Part shown: in pieces, positions 23,211 through 34,939 of the stretch
How positions within the stretch are numbered: position 1 is the first letter of the stretch
How the letters are laid out: each line of letters opens with the position of its first letter
Assembly: GCA_033030425.1 (NCBI GenBank)
Contig: JAUFSD010000009.1
Span: forward strand, 1,240,001-1,304,000
Length of the DNA stretch: 64,000 nt
DNA from: Verpa conica
Taxonomy: Eukaryota > Ascomycota > Pezizomycetes > Pezizales > Morchellaceae
Reading direction: 5' to 3'
Translations under genes and position numbers: made by a program
Notes under the pieces: model-generated
The model's input: only the letters and a program-made list of their open reading frames with translations
Database searches by the model: none
Told to the model about the DNA's origin: nothing

Positions 23211-23939
23211 TCAGGCGTACAGTTTTCTCAGTTTCCTCTCTTCTGCTCTTACCTTTCCTATATTCAACATATTAGCCAACAATATATTCTGTAAACGGTA
23301 AAGCTCGTTAGCTTTATACTTACTGCGCATAGTATACTCGTTCCGGTGAATCTCATCCCCCTTGGCCAGATGTGAGTTTAAACTATTATAAGGATTCAAC
23401 AATTGTGGAATTCTCTCAGGATAGTTGGTAAAGTCGGATTTACAGCCGTCGATAGGGCAGTGAAACATGGGTATAATACCCAGCGGAGTAATTATTTGAG
23501 CAGATTGAGTAATAGGGTAATACAAACGCTGGTTTATTGGAGGTGGTGGCGGCGGTGGCAATGGTGGTAGAGGAGGAAGATGAAGTGGTAGAAGAACAGT
23601 AGGTTTGGGGGCCATGAGGGAGTGCGCTGGTGCCATCCCACAACTATAGGCTTTGTACCAGACACGGGGGTCATCTTTTTCAATGTTTGCCCACCACAAG
23701 GGATTCAGGGGCGGTATTTCTGACGGTGTACCGGCGACTCCGGAGAGGTATCCTAGGGGGTATATTGGTTCTTTATTAGGCCTAGGGGTCTGCGAGGGTG
23801 GAAGGACCACTTCGAGAGGCCGGGGGCAGTTCACTAGCTGGATATCTGGCCTCTTCACTAATACGGCCGGCGGTTGGGCCGAGTAGAGATAGAGGTCCGG
23901 GTATAAACTCTTGTACATAGACTTGTGTATGTTGGCCAT
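23211..23939 (-). CDS. Orphan protein with C2H2-like motif
   Basis: Single ORF of 242 residues, not recognised. The N-terminal third is Pro-rich (LEVVLPPSQTPRPNKEP); the centre has a polyproline tract (PPLPPLPPPPPPP). A CPIDGC...LNSHL...EIHRNEY pattern near residues 165-205 resembles a degenerate C2H2 zinc finger (Cys-x4-Cys, then His-x8-His-like spacing). The C terminus is basic and helical (RLQNILLANMLNIGKVRAEERKLRKLYA). The composition is protein-like, unlike the surrounding AT-rich DNA, which supports a real or recently active gene. Missing upstream exons are possible. Confidence 0.45.
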   Translation of the reverse strand: MANIHKSMYKSLYPDLYLYSAQPPAVLVKRPDIQLVNCPRPLEVVLPPSQTPRPNKEPIYPLGYLSGVAGTPSEIPPLNPLWWANIEKDDPRVWYKAYSCGMAPAHSLMAPKPTVLLPLHLPPLPPLPPPPPPPINQRLYYPITQSAQIITPLGIIPMFHCPIDGCKSDFTNYPERIPQLLNPYNSLNSHLAKGDEIHRNEYTMRSKYKANELYRLQNILLANMLNIGKVRAEERKLRKLYA

Positions 23940-26594
23940 CTCCAGGTAAAGTCAATTTATTTTTTAAATCGTGATGGTAGGTGATATGAATAACCACAGT
24001 GAAAGTTACAGACTGCTCTTCAGCCAGCGATGGAGAAGGTGCTCTTTAATATTCAGAATGAACTCCCCACCGCTTCCAGACTCTTCGATTTAGTCCACCC
24101 AGTATCTCGTCCTAATATAGTGCTAGCTAGTTCGTCCAGTAATTCTTAGTGCTAATTTGATTCTTACAGTACTAAAGCGTGGTAGCTCCTGTGGCTAGTT
24201 ATCCCTTTCGCGTAAGTTTGAATATTTTTTATGATAGGCACATTCACGTCTAAAAGCCTGTGGCAAGCGTAATACGTATTGATGTGAACAATATGGAGAC
24301 GGTACGGCGTTTTTTAAAGAAGCCTGTGAGTCGTTATGAAAAATGATACCTGAGCTAAAATTTACCCTATAGATTTTCTCCAGGTACAGACAGATACACC
24401 GATCTAGGCCTATCAGTACCGGCTTTATATGCACTAATGACGCCTGGAGAAACTGTAGAAAGATAGCCTATAGAATAAGATACCGAAGGACAGAATTAGG
24501 CTTTTCTAGCCTTCCTTCACACAACCATCTTTCACAGACCTTTAATTCCCACCCGCCCCCAGATTTTCTCCCTTCCGTTATATCCTTCTTGACAAACTTC
24601 CCACTTTCTTTGTCCTCCTCCTCACCGCCCCTATTTCACCCACTATAACCAATATATTAGTTAAATATCTATAATATAAGAAACATAATTTATATACGTC
24701 ATATTTTACATGGAGATCCGCCCTCAACCTCGATAGGTGTGAGCTGAGGCTGTTACATCTATTAAATATAGTCTGAAAATGTAACTCACTAGAATTGAGG
24801 TGCTGACTAGCGGCAGCTGAGGGTTCTGATTGCTATTGATGGGGTAGCAGCTTGAGTGGATAGTAGTGGATCGGAGTGTTGACTGAAGAGGAGAAGACTG
24901 GGGAATAGGAGAAGGGAGTTGGTGATGTCATATTAAAAACTAGAGCCAGATCTAGAGTTCTATTAATGAAAGAATTTGCTTCGTCGGGTAACAACCCAGA
25001 TCAATACCATACTTGTCTATAGCCCGCATTTCAAAGGCGGGAACAGGTAAAAAACTAGAGGTGTGAGAGGCTTTCTATGTAGACGGTTCTAGCCTGCGAT
25101 GGCACAGCTGCGGGGACGTACATGCCGATGCAGGGTTTCCCATTTCAAGCGGACGTTTCTTTGATGGGTAACCTGATGTAATTGAAAATGTTGCCGCAGT
25201 AGAGTAGGGTAGAGCGGGCAGGCGGACGGCAACGCGGCTCCGTTCGGCCTATACTTATACCAACGACTTTCTAAATGCAGAATATTCCCCTTCTCCTATT
25301 AGCTTGATGTACTTATAGTGGGCGCTCGGGTTTTTAGACCTATTAGCACAAAGACGCTGTACAATATATAGGAACTACATACAATCATAGGACATCACTC
25401 AGCTAAGAATCAGGTTAAAGTATTGATTGCCGACTGTTTAGATGCTTCAGACTTAGCTATCCAGCGCACATGGGAGGAACCAGCAATAATCCTATAAGGG
25501 GAGTTAAAAGATCAATGGGAGCATGTATAGTAAGCATTAATTACCTATATGTACTCTTTGCTTAATAGATAATATAACCACATATAATATAAGTATATTG
25601 TTTAGAGTTAGATATTACTAATGAACTAATTGTAGCTGGTGTAATTGACCTTGTAGCCTGATGCTGGGCAATGATACATGTAGTTATTATAATAATCGGT
25701 GTGGTTTTCTCTAGAGGCATAAAAATTTTATACTGTCAGGTAGCAAAGGAAGTCAACAAAAACAAGTAAAAATTAGCAATAAAATATAGAATAAAGGCCT
25801 GATAAAAAGATGAAAATAGATGGATATAAATTGATACTTATTGTAGAAGAAGCTAGCTCTGGACCATGGCTGTGCTAAGGTGCAAAAAACTCTGTAGTGA
25901 TTGCACCATAAATTCTTGCCCGAGAGCCCCCTTAATACACCTCAAAGGTACTAGATCTACTAAAGCTTTCAGGTGAAGATGGCCTACCGGTATACCGGGA
26001 AGCCTAGTCGCACTTATTCTGGGACAAGTGAGAAACGGTCCGCGGTTCAGCCCCTGGGAGACACTTTTTTTTTATTTTAATGTCCGGGTATTTTTTCTCC
26101 CCGAGAATATATCTAGTAGTTTGGACTTAACTACACACTCATAGACTATCACTCAACCATAGAATTTGTAGAAGAAGAAATTATACCTATGGCGATATAT
26201 ATAATATCTGACAAGATATGGAAATCTTACGATGCATATGTCCGTAGGCTTAGTAGTTAGTAGTTGCTTATGGGGAAGTAGTTTTGAGGCATTTGTTTGG
26301 ATACACCTGTTAAGTACTTTATTCTGAGGTATTTTTCTTTCAACGGGGGGGTAGTTTAAGGTAGTTGTCCGACGGGATGTAAGGACCCTTAAGAACAGCC
26401 CAATATGTAGTACATAGAACACTCTCCAAACAGTGCATTAAACACCCTGCTGATCGCGTCATGCCGCCAAGCCCCGCTTATCTGCGGCCTTGCCCGATAG
26501 GTACCAGCAGTGCGGCACCTACCCCTCCGTCACCTGGGTCCCACAAACTCATCTCAACTTAATTCCTCTACCACAGCATTTTTTTTATACATAC
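23940..26594. other. AT-rich gene-poor region
   Basis: 2.65 kb without convincing coding sequence. The longest ORFs (79-89 codons) lack domains and lie in AT-rich DNA. The last 130 bp before 26595 is GC-richer and probably BNA3 promoter and leader. No structured repeats were recognised. Confidence 0.5.
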
Positions 26595-28436
26595 ATGCGC
26601 ACCGCTGTCCTCCCAATCCTTAGGCGTGGAATTTGTGGTAGTCGAGTTCCTTTGTTTTCTCTCCGCCTAAATATTTCCGTTCCATCAGTAGTTAGACCAG
26701 CAGTGGTAATTCATACAAGAGCCATGGCGAGTAAAGTTAGACCAGCGGCAAGAGTCATGTCAAGGAGGAAAGATGTTTGGTATGTGAATTCATTTTACTT
26801 TTCACTTTCGTTTCAGCTTTTATAGGGAGAATTGTAGCTGATAATCTTAGGTCCATTGTGAACGAAGCTGCCAGAGCCGTAACGGCCGAGGGGAGGGAAG
26901 TTACTAACCTCGGCCAAGGGGCTTTGTATATCTCCCACTTTGAAACTCTGCTGATGAGGGAACAGAGGGTTAATTGTTTAATTGGGATATTCTAGTGGCT
27001 ATAATCCCCCAGATTTTGTACTGGACGCTGCAAGGAAGGCACTGGATCAGGTCGAATGTAACCAATACTCGCCGACTCAGGTATAGCGCAAAACACCTCC
27101 CAACCCCAATCCCCGAGGTACCGGCAAGAAAACCTGTGGGTAGATTTGGGCTGACTTCCTCTAGGGCCGCCTCAGACTCCGTCAGGCCCTCTCCACTGCC
27201 TACTCTCCCTACTTCAACCGTACCCTTGACCCAGCTACCGAAATTGTCATAACCTCCGGCGCAAATGAGGGCATGCTCTCTGTATTCATGGGCTTCATTG
27301 AGCTCGGTGATGAAGTGATAGTCATGGAGCCATTCTTCGACCAGTATATCTCAAACATTGAAATGGCAGGCGGTGTCGTAAAATATGTACCACTACATCC
27401 GCCAGCGAAGGGAGACACAGAGACCTGTCCAGCAAGCGAGTGGAAATTGGACCTTGAAGAGTTTAAGGCTGCTATAACTGAGAAGACACGGATGGTTGTG
27501 ATTAATACTCCACATAATCCCATAGGGAAGATTTTCTCAAAGGAAGAGCTAGAGGGGATTGGGAAAGTATGCGTGGAGAATAATATCCTGATTTTGAGTG
27601 ATGAGGTTAGTTCTTTACTCTTTTTAACCCCAAGATGATTTAAGTAGGTTTGTGAGATATCACGAATAGGGTCCTTCGTCTAGTAGAGGAAGTTTTCAGG
27701 CTCAAACCTGAACCTTCTAGTTATATAGGATAGGAATTTGACTGTGTAGCTTGTGTGGATAGGTTTATGATAGACTCTACTACACCCCTTTCACACGGAT
27801 TGCGACCCTCTCAGAAGAAATCAACAACCTCACGATCACTGTCGGTAGTGCAGGAAAGAATTTCTACTGCACTGGTTGGAGAGTCGGTTGGTTGATCGGG
27901 AAGCCGGAACTAATAAGATACTGTGGTGCAGCTCATACTCGTATTTGTTTCTCATCCGTCTCCCCGCTCCAAGAAGCCACTGCTATCGGATTCGAGGAGG
28001 CAGATGAGAGAGGGTTCTGGGAACAGAGTAAAACAGATATGAAAGCTAAGATGACACTTTTTAACAAGGTTTGGGATGAGCTTGGACTTCCTGTAGGCTA
28101 TCATTTTACCCCACGCTCGTATAGCTATCTATGTACTGATTGAGATGGCAGTACACGGATCCCGATGGTGGATACTTCGTTCTCGTTAATATGAGCAAGG
28201 TAAAGATTCCTAAGGACTACTATTTTCCACCGCACGTTGCCGAGAGGGCAAGGGATTTCCAGCTTTGTTGGTTCTTGATCAAAGAGATAGGAGTTGCTGC
28301 GATTCCACCAACGGAGTTCTATACGGCGAAGAATGAAAAGGAGGCAGAGAACTACTTAAGGTTCGCAGTGTGTAAAGAGGATAATGTCCTTGAGGCGGCA
28401 AAGGAAAAGTTGAGGAAGCTGAAGGAGTACATGTAG
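26595..28436 (+). CDS. BNA3: Kynurenine aminotransferase (Bna3 type)
   Basis: PLP-dependent class I/II aminotransferase converting kynurenine to kynurenic acid (kynurenine-oxoglutarate transaminase). Exons 26595-26779, 26851-26925, 26996-27080, 27165-27605, 27763-28092 and 28152-28436 give about 466 residues. Key pieces are NLGQG...YNPPDFVLDAARKAL, QYSPTQGRLRLRQAL, ITSGANEGM, NTPHNPIGKIF, LSDE-VYDRLYYTPF, the PLP-lysine segment TVGSAGKNFYCTGWRVGW and the C-terminal LRFAVCKED. The first ATG gives an Arg/Ser-rich presequence (RTAVLPILRRGICG), and a second in-frame ATG at 26724 (MASKVRPAARVMS) would give a cytosolic form, so dual targeting is plausible. TRP5 lies about 10 kb downstream, but there is no sign of clustering. 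Confidence 0.92.
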
Positions 28437-28882
28437 TGCCTGCTCGTGGACATCTGGTTATCTCTCTCTTTCGTTTTGTGGGTGTAGATAGCGTGTGTAA
28501 CTCTAGAGAATATTTAAGAAATGACCGTTAGATTACGCCGACTTCCGAGATCCTAGTAACTACCACTCATACCTCCTACTCTCTAGGTATAGGCAGGCTT
28601 GGTTACTCCACCTCCCTTCCTAGTGGCTGGGATCTGTGATGGCAATCCTCCTATCACACTGAAACTCCCCGGGAAACTCGGCTACCGTATGCAGTTGCGT
28701 CTTCAGGCAGCGCCACAACCCAGTTGGATAACCTTGGGTGCCGAGTGACGGCCCGGGGATGGCTATCCGGGAAGACTCTTCATGAACAAGTAACTTCGCA
28801 CTCTCTATCTCTTACTCTTCGAGATTTGCGTTCTCTAGAGTTTTTTATCTATTTTTCTGGTGAAGAGCAATACATATCGACT
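28437..28882. other. intergenic region BNA3 / DMT transporter
   Basis: 446 bp of 3' flank and promoter. In-frame sequence upstream of 28883 is open but lacks transporter homology, so it is treated as 5' leader. A pyrimidine-rich tract lies near 28800-28850. Confidence 0.5.
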
Positions 28883-30365
28883 ATGCCGGGCAAACAAAAT
28901 CCCTACAGTGCTCTCGCAGCCTCTTCAGACGATAACATCTCCCACATCCCACCATACGATCCTCAAGACTCACCAAGTGATGGCACTAGCCCCTCCAAAG
29001 ACTTCCTATCGCTTCCCCTCCAACCCGCCCTATATGCGAGTTCTACACATTCAGCCTCTTCTATCTCGCTAGGAAATGTCCTCTCATCACAAAAAAGATC
29101 AGTATGGGCGAGGTTCAAAACGACGGCGTATAATAACCGCGGGATTATGTTAGTACTGCTGTCGCAATTTTTTGGTTCCCTGATGAACCTGGCAACAAGA
29201 ATCTTGGAGACATCTTTTCCAGAACAAAGGTTCCATGCGCTGCAGATCCTATTTGCGAGGCAGATTATTACATGCGCTCTAGTGTGGGTATGGCTGTGGT
29301 GGAGGAAAGTTGAACATGCACCTTTTGGGCCGAAGGGAGTAAGATTGTTATTAGTAGCAAGAGCGACTGGGGGCTTCTTTGGTGTTTTTGGATTATATTG
29401 TGAGTACTCTTCTATCTGCCCTTTTAGCTTACGAGCGGGGTGATTGATCGTCATTCTTTTGTGGTACCTAGCGAATCAGGCTGACTGATGTGAAACTCTA
29501 TATAGACTCACTCTCATACCTTGACCTATCCGATGCCACAGTAATAACCTTTCTTTCGCCCATCGTCGCCTCTATAGCTTGCTCCCTGGTTCCATCTCTC
29601 CGTGAGCCATTCACGCGTACTAATCTACTTGCCTCGCTCTTCTCCCTCGCTGGTGTCATCCTTATCGCACGTCCCACATCCCTCTTCACATTTGGCCGGT
29701 CTGGTGACGATGGCTACGATGAGATCATCCCTCCTAGCTCTCCAGCCCGTCGTGATATCTTCCCACGGGCAATCTTGTCTTCTGCTCCTGCTCATCTAGA
29801 TGTCACACCATACCAACGTCTTATCGCTGTCTTGGTTGCACTTCTGGGTGTCTTTGGTGCTGCGAGTGCTTTTACGACTATACGGTGGATTGGAAAACGC
29901 GCCCATCCCCTTATTTCTGTGAACTACTTTAGCACATGGTGTATGGTTGTCTCACTAGTTTCTCTCCTCTCGGTGCCTAGTGTGGGTGGTATCATCTGGC
30001 CACGCACCCTGGTACAATGGGCGCTCCTCATCGGTATTGGGGTGTCAGGCTTTGTGATGCAATTTTTATTGACGGCAGGGCTCCAGGTTGAGAAGGCATC
30101 CAGAGCGACGACTATGGTGTATGCGCAGATGTTGTTTGCGCTTTTCTGGGAACGTATGGTGTGGGGAACTACACCTGGAGTACTTAGTATTGCTGGGAGC
30201 ACGCTGATTCTAGGAAGTGTTGTATGGGTTGGGGTTAAGAAAGATAGCGGGGTAAAGGAGGCAAAGTTTGATGAAGAGGGAGGAGCTGTGATTGTGCCGC
30301 TTGTTAGAGGGAGAAGTAACAGCTATGAGGAGGATGAAGAAGAGATGGATAGGAGGCGAATGTAG
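28883..30365 (+). CDS. EamA/DMT-superfamily transporter
   Basis: Drug/metabolite-transporter family membrane protein of unknown substrate (YMR253C-like group). Exons 28883-29399 and 29506-30365 give about 458 residues; the junction rebuilds GLYYSLSYLDLSDATVITFL. About ten hydrophobic segments are visible, including MLVLLSQFFGSLMNLATRIL, ATVITFLSPIVASIACSL, LLASLFSLAGVILI, LIAVLVALLGVFGAASAF, VQWALLIGIGVSGFVMQFLL and VLSIAGSTLILGSVVWVGV, forming two EamA halves. The N terminus is a Ser-rich cytosolic tail and the C terminus is acidic (YEEDEEEMDRRRM). I chose the ATG at 28883 (MPGKQNPYSAL) over the upstream in-frame one at 28724 because homologues start with a short Ser-rich tail. Confidence 0.82.
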
Positions 30366-31177
30366 GGTGGCTTATGATTATGATATGACTTTATGATTGC
30401 GAATTTTAGATTGGGCTTTGTTTATGATAGGCTTCTTTTAGGGACAGGATGTATGAGTGGGTCAGGGAATACGGTATTTTTGTGGCATATTGTAGTATAT
30501 TTACTCTAGTCAATAAATCTTTTCGAATTTATTCTTTATTCTCAGACTTATAGACATCCCTTGCGACCGGTGGGGCAGAGACGCGAGTGACGCCGTGTGA
30601 TCAGTAAATTTCACCAGGATCATTAACGCTAGTACTTAGTGCAGTGTTCAATCATAAAACACCACATATAGCCCCCTCCCCCTTGTCTCCCTCCTCCCCG
30701 TTCTAATTCCTTAATTTACACAAGAACCATTGAAGGAGGGTGGCCTTAGAATAAGACCTGATAGTAAATCCAAAGTCAATTTATAAACCATTCGCGCTCC
30801 GAGACTGATAACATCGAAATATGATCTGGGATCGGGGTCCATTACCAAACTATCTATAGCATCTACCTCCGAAACACATCCAGATGCTAGAAAGAATTTC
30901 TTTAGGCTTTTACTCCTAAGCCACTAGTGCCAAATAACAATCTATTCTTAGCTGCAAAAAACGAAATATTACAACCAGAGGACATTTATTATAGGTCCTG
31001 ATACCGGCCGTAGTATTCTATCAGGTTAGATGCTGAAATCACTAGTAGAGCTATGTTTTATTCACGGTATTGTTGTTCTAATATCCTTTTTGGACGATTT
31101 CTTGGGCTTATTTTAACTAACTACATGCAGAAGTAAATATAAGATGATTATGGTACTAAATATATTACAAAAAGATT
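30366..31177. other. intergenic region
   Basis: 812 bp between convergent genes. AT-rich with no gene-like ORF and no repeat recognised. Confidence 0.55.
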
Positions 31178-32284
31178 CTAAGCTTCACCTCCTAATCTTC
31201 TGATATCTTTCGTAACTGCCTCAATCCCCCTTATAACTGCTCCATATCTCTCGACCAACCCCTTCATATCGCTCCCCGCCTTTTCATACCTCTTTAGTTC
31301 CTCTTCTACTGTCCTCTGCCTTGCCAATAGGCGTGAGTTTGTATCATGTAGATGCATTCTATAATTCTCTAGAGCATCTGCCGCCTCCGGATCATAAATC
31401 GCCTGCAGCGCTTCGTACTTCATCACGCTTAGTTTCCCAGCCATACTGCTAGAGACGACAGCGAGGTGCGCGGATTTCGCGTGAATTGACTTGTGCACTG
31501 GGGGGAGAAGTGTTGAGTGTGTATAATTTAGAGTTAGAGAGGTGAGAGAAGTATATGTGCTCAACAACTGAAGAGTAAGAGCGGCAACGGAAGCACGCAT
31601 TGTAGAGAGGGCTTCAGCGGTGTGAAGTAGGGTTTTGCGGCGGTGAGCTGTGTCGGCAGGGAGCAAGTCAATTTTTGAGTCGAGGATCAGAGAGTTCGTG
31701 TCTATAGTAGTGATTAGAGATTTGATATTTAATTTGAAGGGTTGGTCCTACCTTCAGGATACGCAATCTTGGCAATATCGAGAGCGGAGGCGGACAGGGA
31801 CTTTGAGATTGTTTCTCCAAGCAACGGTAGCGAGGCATGAAAATCATCTATAGACCCGGATAGAAGTTGTAGATCAGATAGAGAGCGAGGTGGGGTGGTT
31901 GTGAGATCTATTATTTCTTTAATCTGTCCCTGGTTAGCAATTGAGCTCCTGTGTATTTGGGTAGGTATTTGCGGGTAGATATACCTCATCTGGTAGCCCT
32001 GAAGACCTTGTTGTTACTGTCTCTAACTCCCTCTGTAGTAATTGTGATTTTGCGAGTTCTGCACGGTGGGTTCGGAGTTCCTAAACCATCAATTGTTGGT
32101 TCTGCTAGCTACGTATTGAATTGTAAAGGGCTTTGTTGCTAACCTGGTCGAGGACATGGTGACTCCGGGATGCAGAACGTGTTGTTTGGTCTTCGGGGTT
32201 TAGGATCTTGGTCGTGAGGTTTTCATAGAGTGTTTTGAAAAGTGGGTTGGCAGTGAGTGTATCTTCGGGGACGGGGGGAAGCAT
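31178..32284 (-). CDS. Coiled-coil protein, possibly HAUS/augmin-like
   Basis: Exons on the complement: 32144-32284, 31985-32080, 31752-31929 and 31178-31701, about 312 residues. All four exons join in frame with canonical donors and introns of 50-63 nt. The protein is almost entirely helical: an N-terminal heptad-rich stretch (LRTHRAELAKSQLLQRELETV), a middle helical bundle, and a conserved-looking C terminus (KYEALQAIYDPEAADALENY ... EELKRYEKAG ... RYGAVIRGIEAVTKDIRRL). The C-terminal pattern reminds me of fungal HAUS4-like augmin subunits, but this is only a resemblance. No membrane segment or enzyme motif is present. Confidence 0.65.
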
Positions 32285-33137
32285 TGTTCGGCGTGGGGCA
32301 AGTCTTTGGGAATTTCAGGGTGTAGTCGCGGGTGAGGTCAGGGATGGGTAACGCTAAGGGTTAGGGTGAATGCGGGCCTGCACTAAAGAGCCGAGTGAGA
32401 CCCTATGGCAGAACTTTCCCTGTTAAGGGTTTCTGGGGCTTGAAGTTCCTATTCCTTTATCGGTATATCAGTGATAGGATTGGATTTCACTCAAGAGAAT
32501 TCGTTATTGGTAGTGGTTATAACTCTCTATTCACCTATACTATCAGGTCTAGTTGATGAACTTCTCTCCTTCAAATACGATAGCCTAGAGTAAATTGGAA
32601 ACGATAGTAGATGTTGGCCAAATCATTCTCTTATAGATTCTCCTTTGCAAACTAAGTCATTATCAGTACTACTCATCATAATTCAGAAGTTACCTCTAGA
32701 TTTCACATCCCTAGATTACTTTCTAAGTACATGTAATCATATTTAGGCCTTGATTAAAATACCTTTGTGGGAAATATATTACTAGAATATTATCAACATA
32801 ATGCCTAGGTAAGACAAATTCTCTTTAGAATATACATAAGATCTTTTCTCCCACTGCTATATATACTTAAGAGGATTAATATTTATAGGTAAGAGTTCAG
32901 CATCATAGTTGGTTAACTACATCATGATTGTGAGTGGTAAGATGAGATAAGATAAGCCTCACTACCCGTCATCTTTCCATAACCCGGGTTTGTGTTACAG
33001 AGCACTCACAGCCTCTTAGATTCTACACCATAGGTCCAGCGTACCACAACTCCTACTTTTTCTCCTATAAAGTTCCCGTAACTTTCCGGTTCCGGATATC
33101 CCAGTTATCTCCGTGGGTCAATCCACCCAGCACGGCC
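32285..33137. promoter_or_regulatory. divergent intergenic region, coiled-coil gene / phytochelatin synthase
   Basis: 853 bp between two divergent starts. The DNA is AT-rich from 32460 to 32990. No metal-response element could be assigned by eye. Confidence 0.5.
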
Positions 33138-34712
33138 ATGGAAGTTCCAAGATCATTCTACATGCGTGAACTCCCAAAGGAATACTTGATAGGCTATGAA
33201 ACAGTAGAGGGTAAGCGGTTATTTAAGCAAGCGCTACTTGAGGGTGGACTAGAGGCATTCTTTCCATTATCACAGCAGTTTCTAACGGTAAGCTCTACCA
33301 CTGCCTAAGGTGCTTCCGGATGACTCATAGCTAACTCTATTTTACGGTCCTTAGCAAAACGAACCTGCATGTGCGTAGTACATATCTTATCTAGTTTGCT
33401 TCTTGATCTATAATATGGGCATTGATTGTATATTGTGCTAGTTAGATTGTGGCCTTGGGACATTGTGTATGATCTTGAATGCACTGAAGGTTGATCCGGC
33501 AGTTACATGGAGAAAGCCATGGCGGTGGTTTACACAAGGTGAGAAGCAATATCTCAAGTTATACCGTGTAAAACAAATGACTGATTTTGAGAATACAATT
33601 GTAGAAATGCTTGACTGCTGCCAGCCATTAGAGCATGTTAAACAATTTGGAATCACACTAGCCGAATTTTCCTGCCTAGCAAAATGCAATGGTTTAGAAG
33701 CGAATACTAAGTTTGCCAACAAAACGTTTGTTTTTAATTGAGTAGTGCTCTACACTCCTTTTACATGGTCTAACATGTGTAAAGGGCATTCGAAGAATTT
33801 GAGCAAGCAATCAAATCAAGCACATTCTCTTGTGGACAGTTTCTGGCGGTTTCGTATTCGCGGGCGTCATTAGGACAGACAGGTTCTGGTCATTTCTCAC
33901 CAGTAGGAGGTTATTGCTCTGATAACGGTGGGATGGTTTTAATATTAGATGTTGCTCGATTCAAGTAAAATCATACCTAACCCCCATAAGAGTTCAATAC
34001 TCTAACAGGAGCTAGATACCCTTCATACTGGGTCCCTATAAAGATGTTATTCGAATCGCTCATCCCTGTCGATCCAGCAACAAACCAACCCCGAGGCTAC
34101 TGTATCCTCCGGCGCTCTCGCCCCGATGAAAGCACACCGGGCTCTCTCCTCCGCCTAAACGCTACCAAACGAACCTGGAAATCCCTTTTCGACCCATTAT
34201 TGCTGAGTAGTATATTGGCGAGTAACTATAAGGACCTCACGAACTCCCTCGTACATGCTCTTGACAATAGTTCCAACCCGGTTCTATCCCGTTACGAAGA
34301 TCTCTCATCTGATCCTCCTAGTGATACTTCAACACTTCCCATACCTGACCATTCTACCGCCTCGGGGAAAACTCCATATGCCACCATTGAGGGTGTGAGG
34401 AGTAAGCTGGAGTACCAGAGTAAACTATACGCATTCCATGAGCATCTCGAGCGAAGATGCGTACTCTATGGCATCATTGATGTTGGGGTTTCAAGGCTAG
34501 AGATCACAATTTTCTTTCTAGCGTTATTTGGGATGCAGACATTCCTAGACCATCTAGCACCAGCGCTAAAGGATGAAGTTGTCGAGAGAGCCGGAAGGGA
34601 TCTTCAGGATTCATGGATAGCGAAAGAAGCAGGCGCAATTAGACGACAGATGGAGAGCGTAGATGTTTGCTGTAAAGCGGAGGGGAAATGCTGTGATAAT
34701 AATTATAATTAA
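33138..34712 (+). CDS. Phytochelatin synthase (glutathione gamma-glutamylcysteinyltransferase)
   Basis: Papain-fold enzyme that makes phytochelatins from glutathione for heavy-metal detoxification. Exons 33138-33287, 33355-33370, 33446-33538, 33605-33725, 33785-33964 and 34016-34712 give about 418 residues. The catalytic triad is complete: Cys57 in EPAYCGLGTLCMILNAL, His163 in GSGHFSP, Asp182 in LILDVARFKYP, at almost the same numbers as the plant enzyme (56, 162, 180). Other hallmarks are FFPLSQQF, WRWFTQEMLDCC, CLAKCNG and SYSRASLGQTG. Exon 2 has only 16 nt. The intron 33539-33604 is 66 nt, in frame and stop-free, so it is easily mistaken for coding sequence. The C-terminal domain (from about residue 225) is less conserved but ends in a Cys cluster (DVCCKAEGKCC), typical of the metal-sensing tail. 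The enzyme is uncommon in fungi. Confidence 0.92.
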
Positions 34713-34939
34713 GAATTAATCAATCAAGAGTGCTTTTGTAAATAAATTTGACTGGGCGTTGTAGGGAGATCATAGCTATTGAGGGAGTGAAAAAGGTAGC
34801 TAAGTTGGATGGGCTGTTTTGGCATGACCTAATCAATTGAGGGAAGTTGAGTGGTACATCTGATTATTAGTTATTCTATGTAAATAGATACCCTTTTGCG
34901 AGGTTTTCGGTTTAGGAAGAAAAAAATCAAAAAGTTATT
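34713..34939. other. short spacer before tRNA
   Basis: 3' flank of the phytochelatin synthase gene. No feature apart from AT-rich sequence; a run of T on the minus strand, at about 34919-34932, could terminate the tRNA. Confidence 0.5.
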
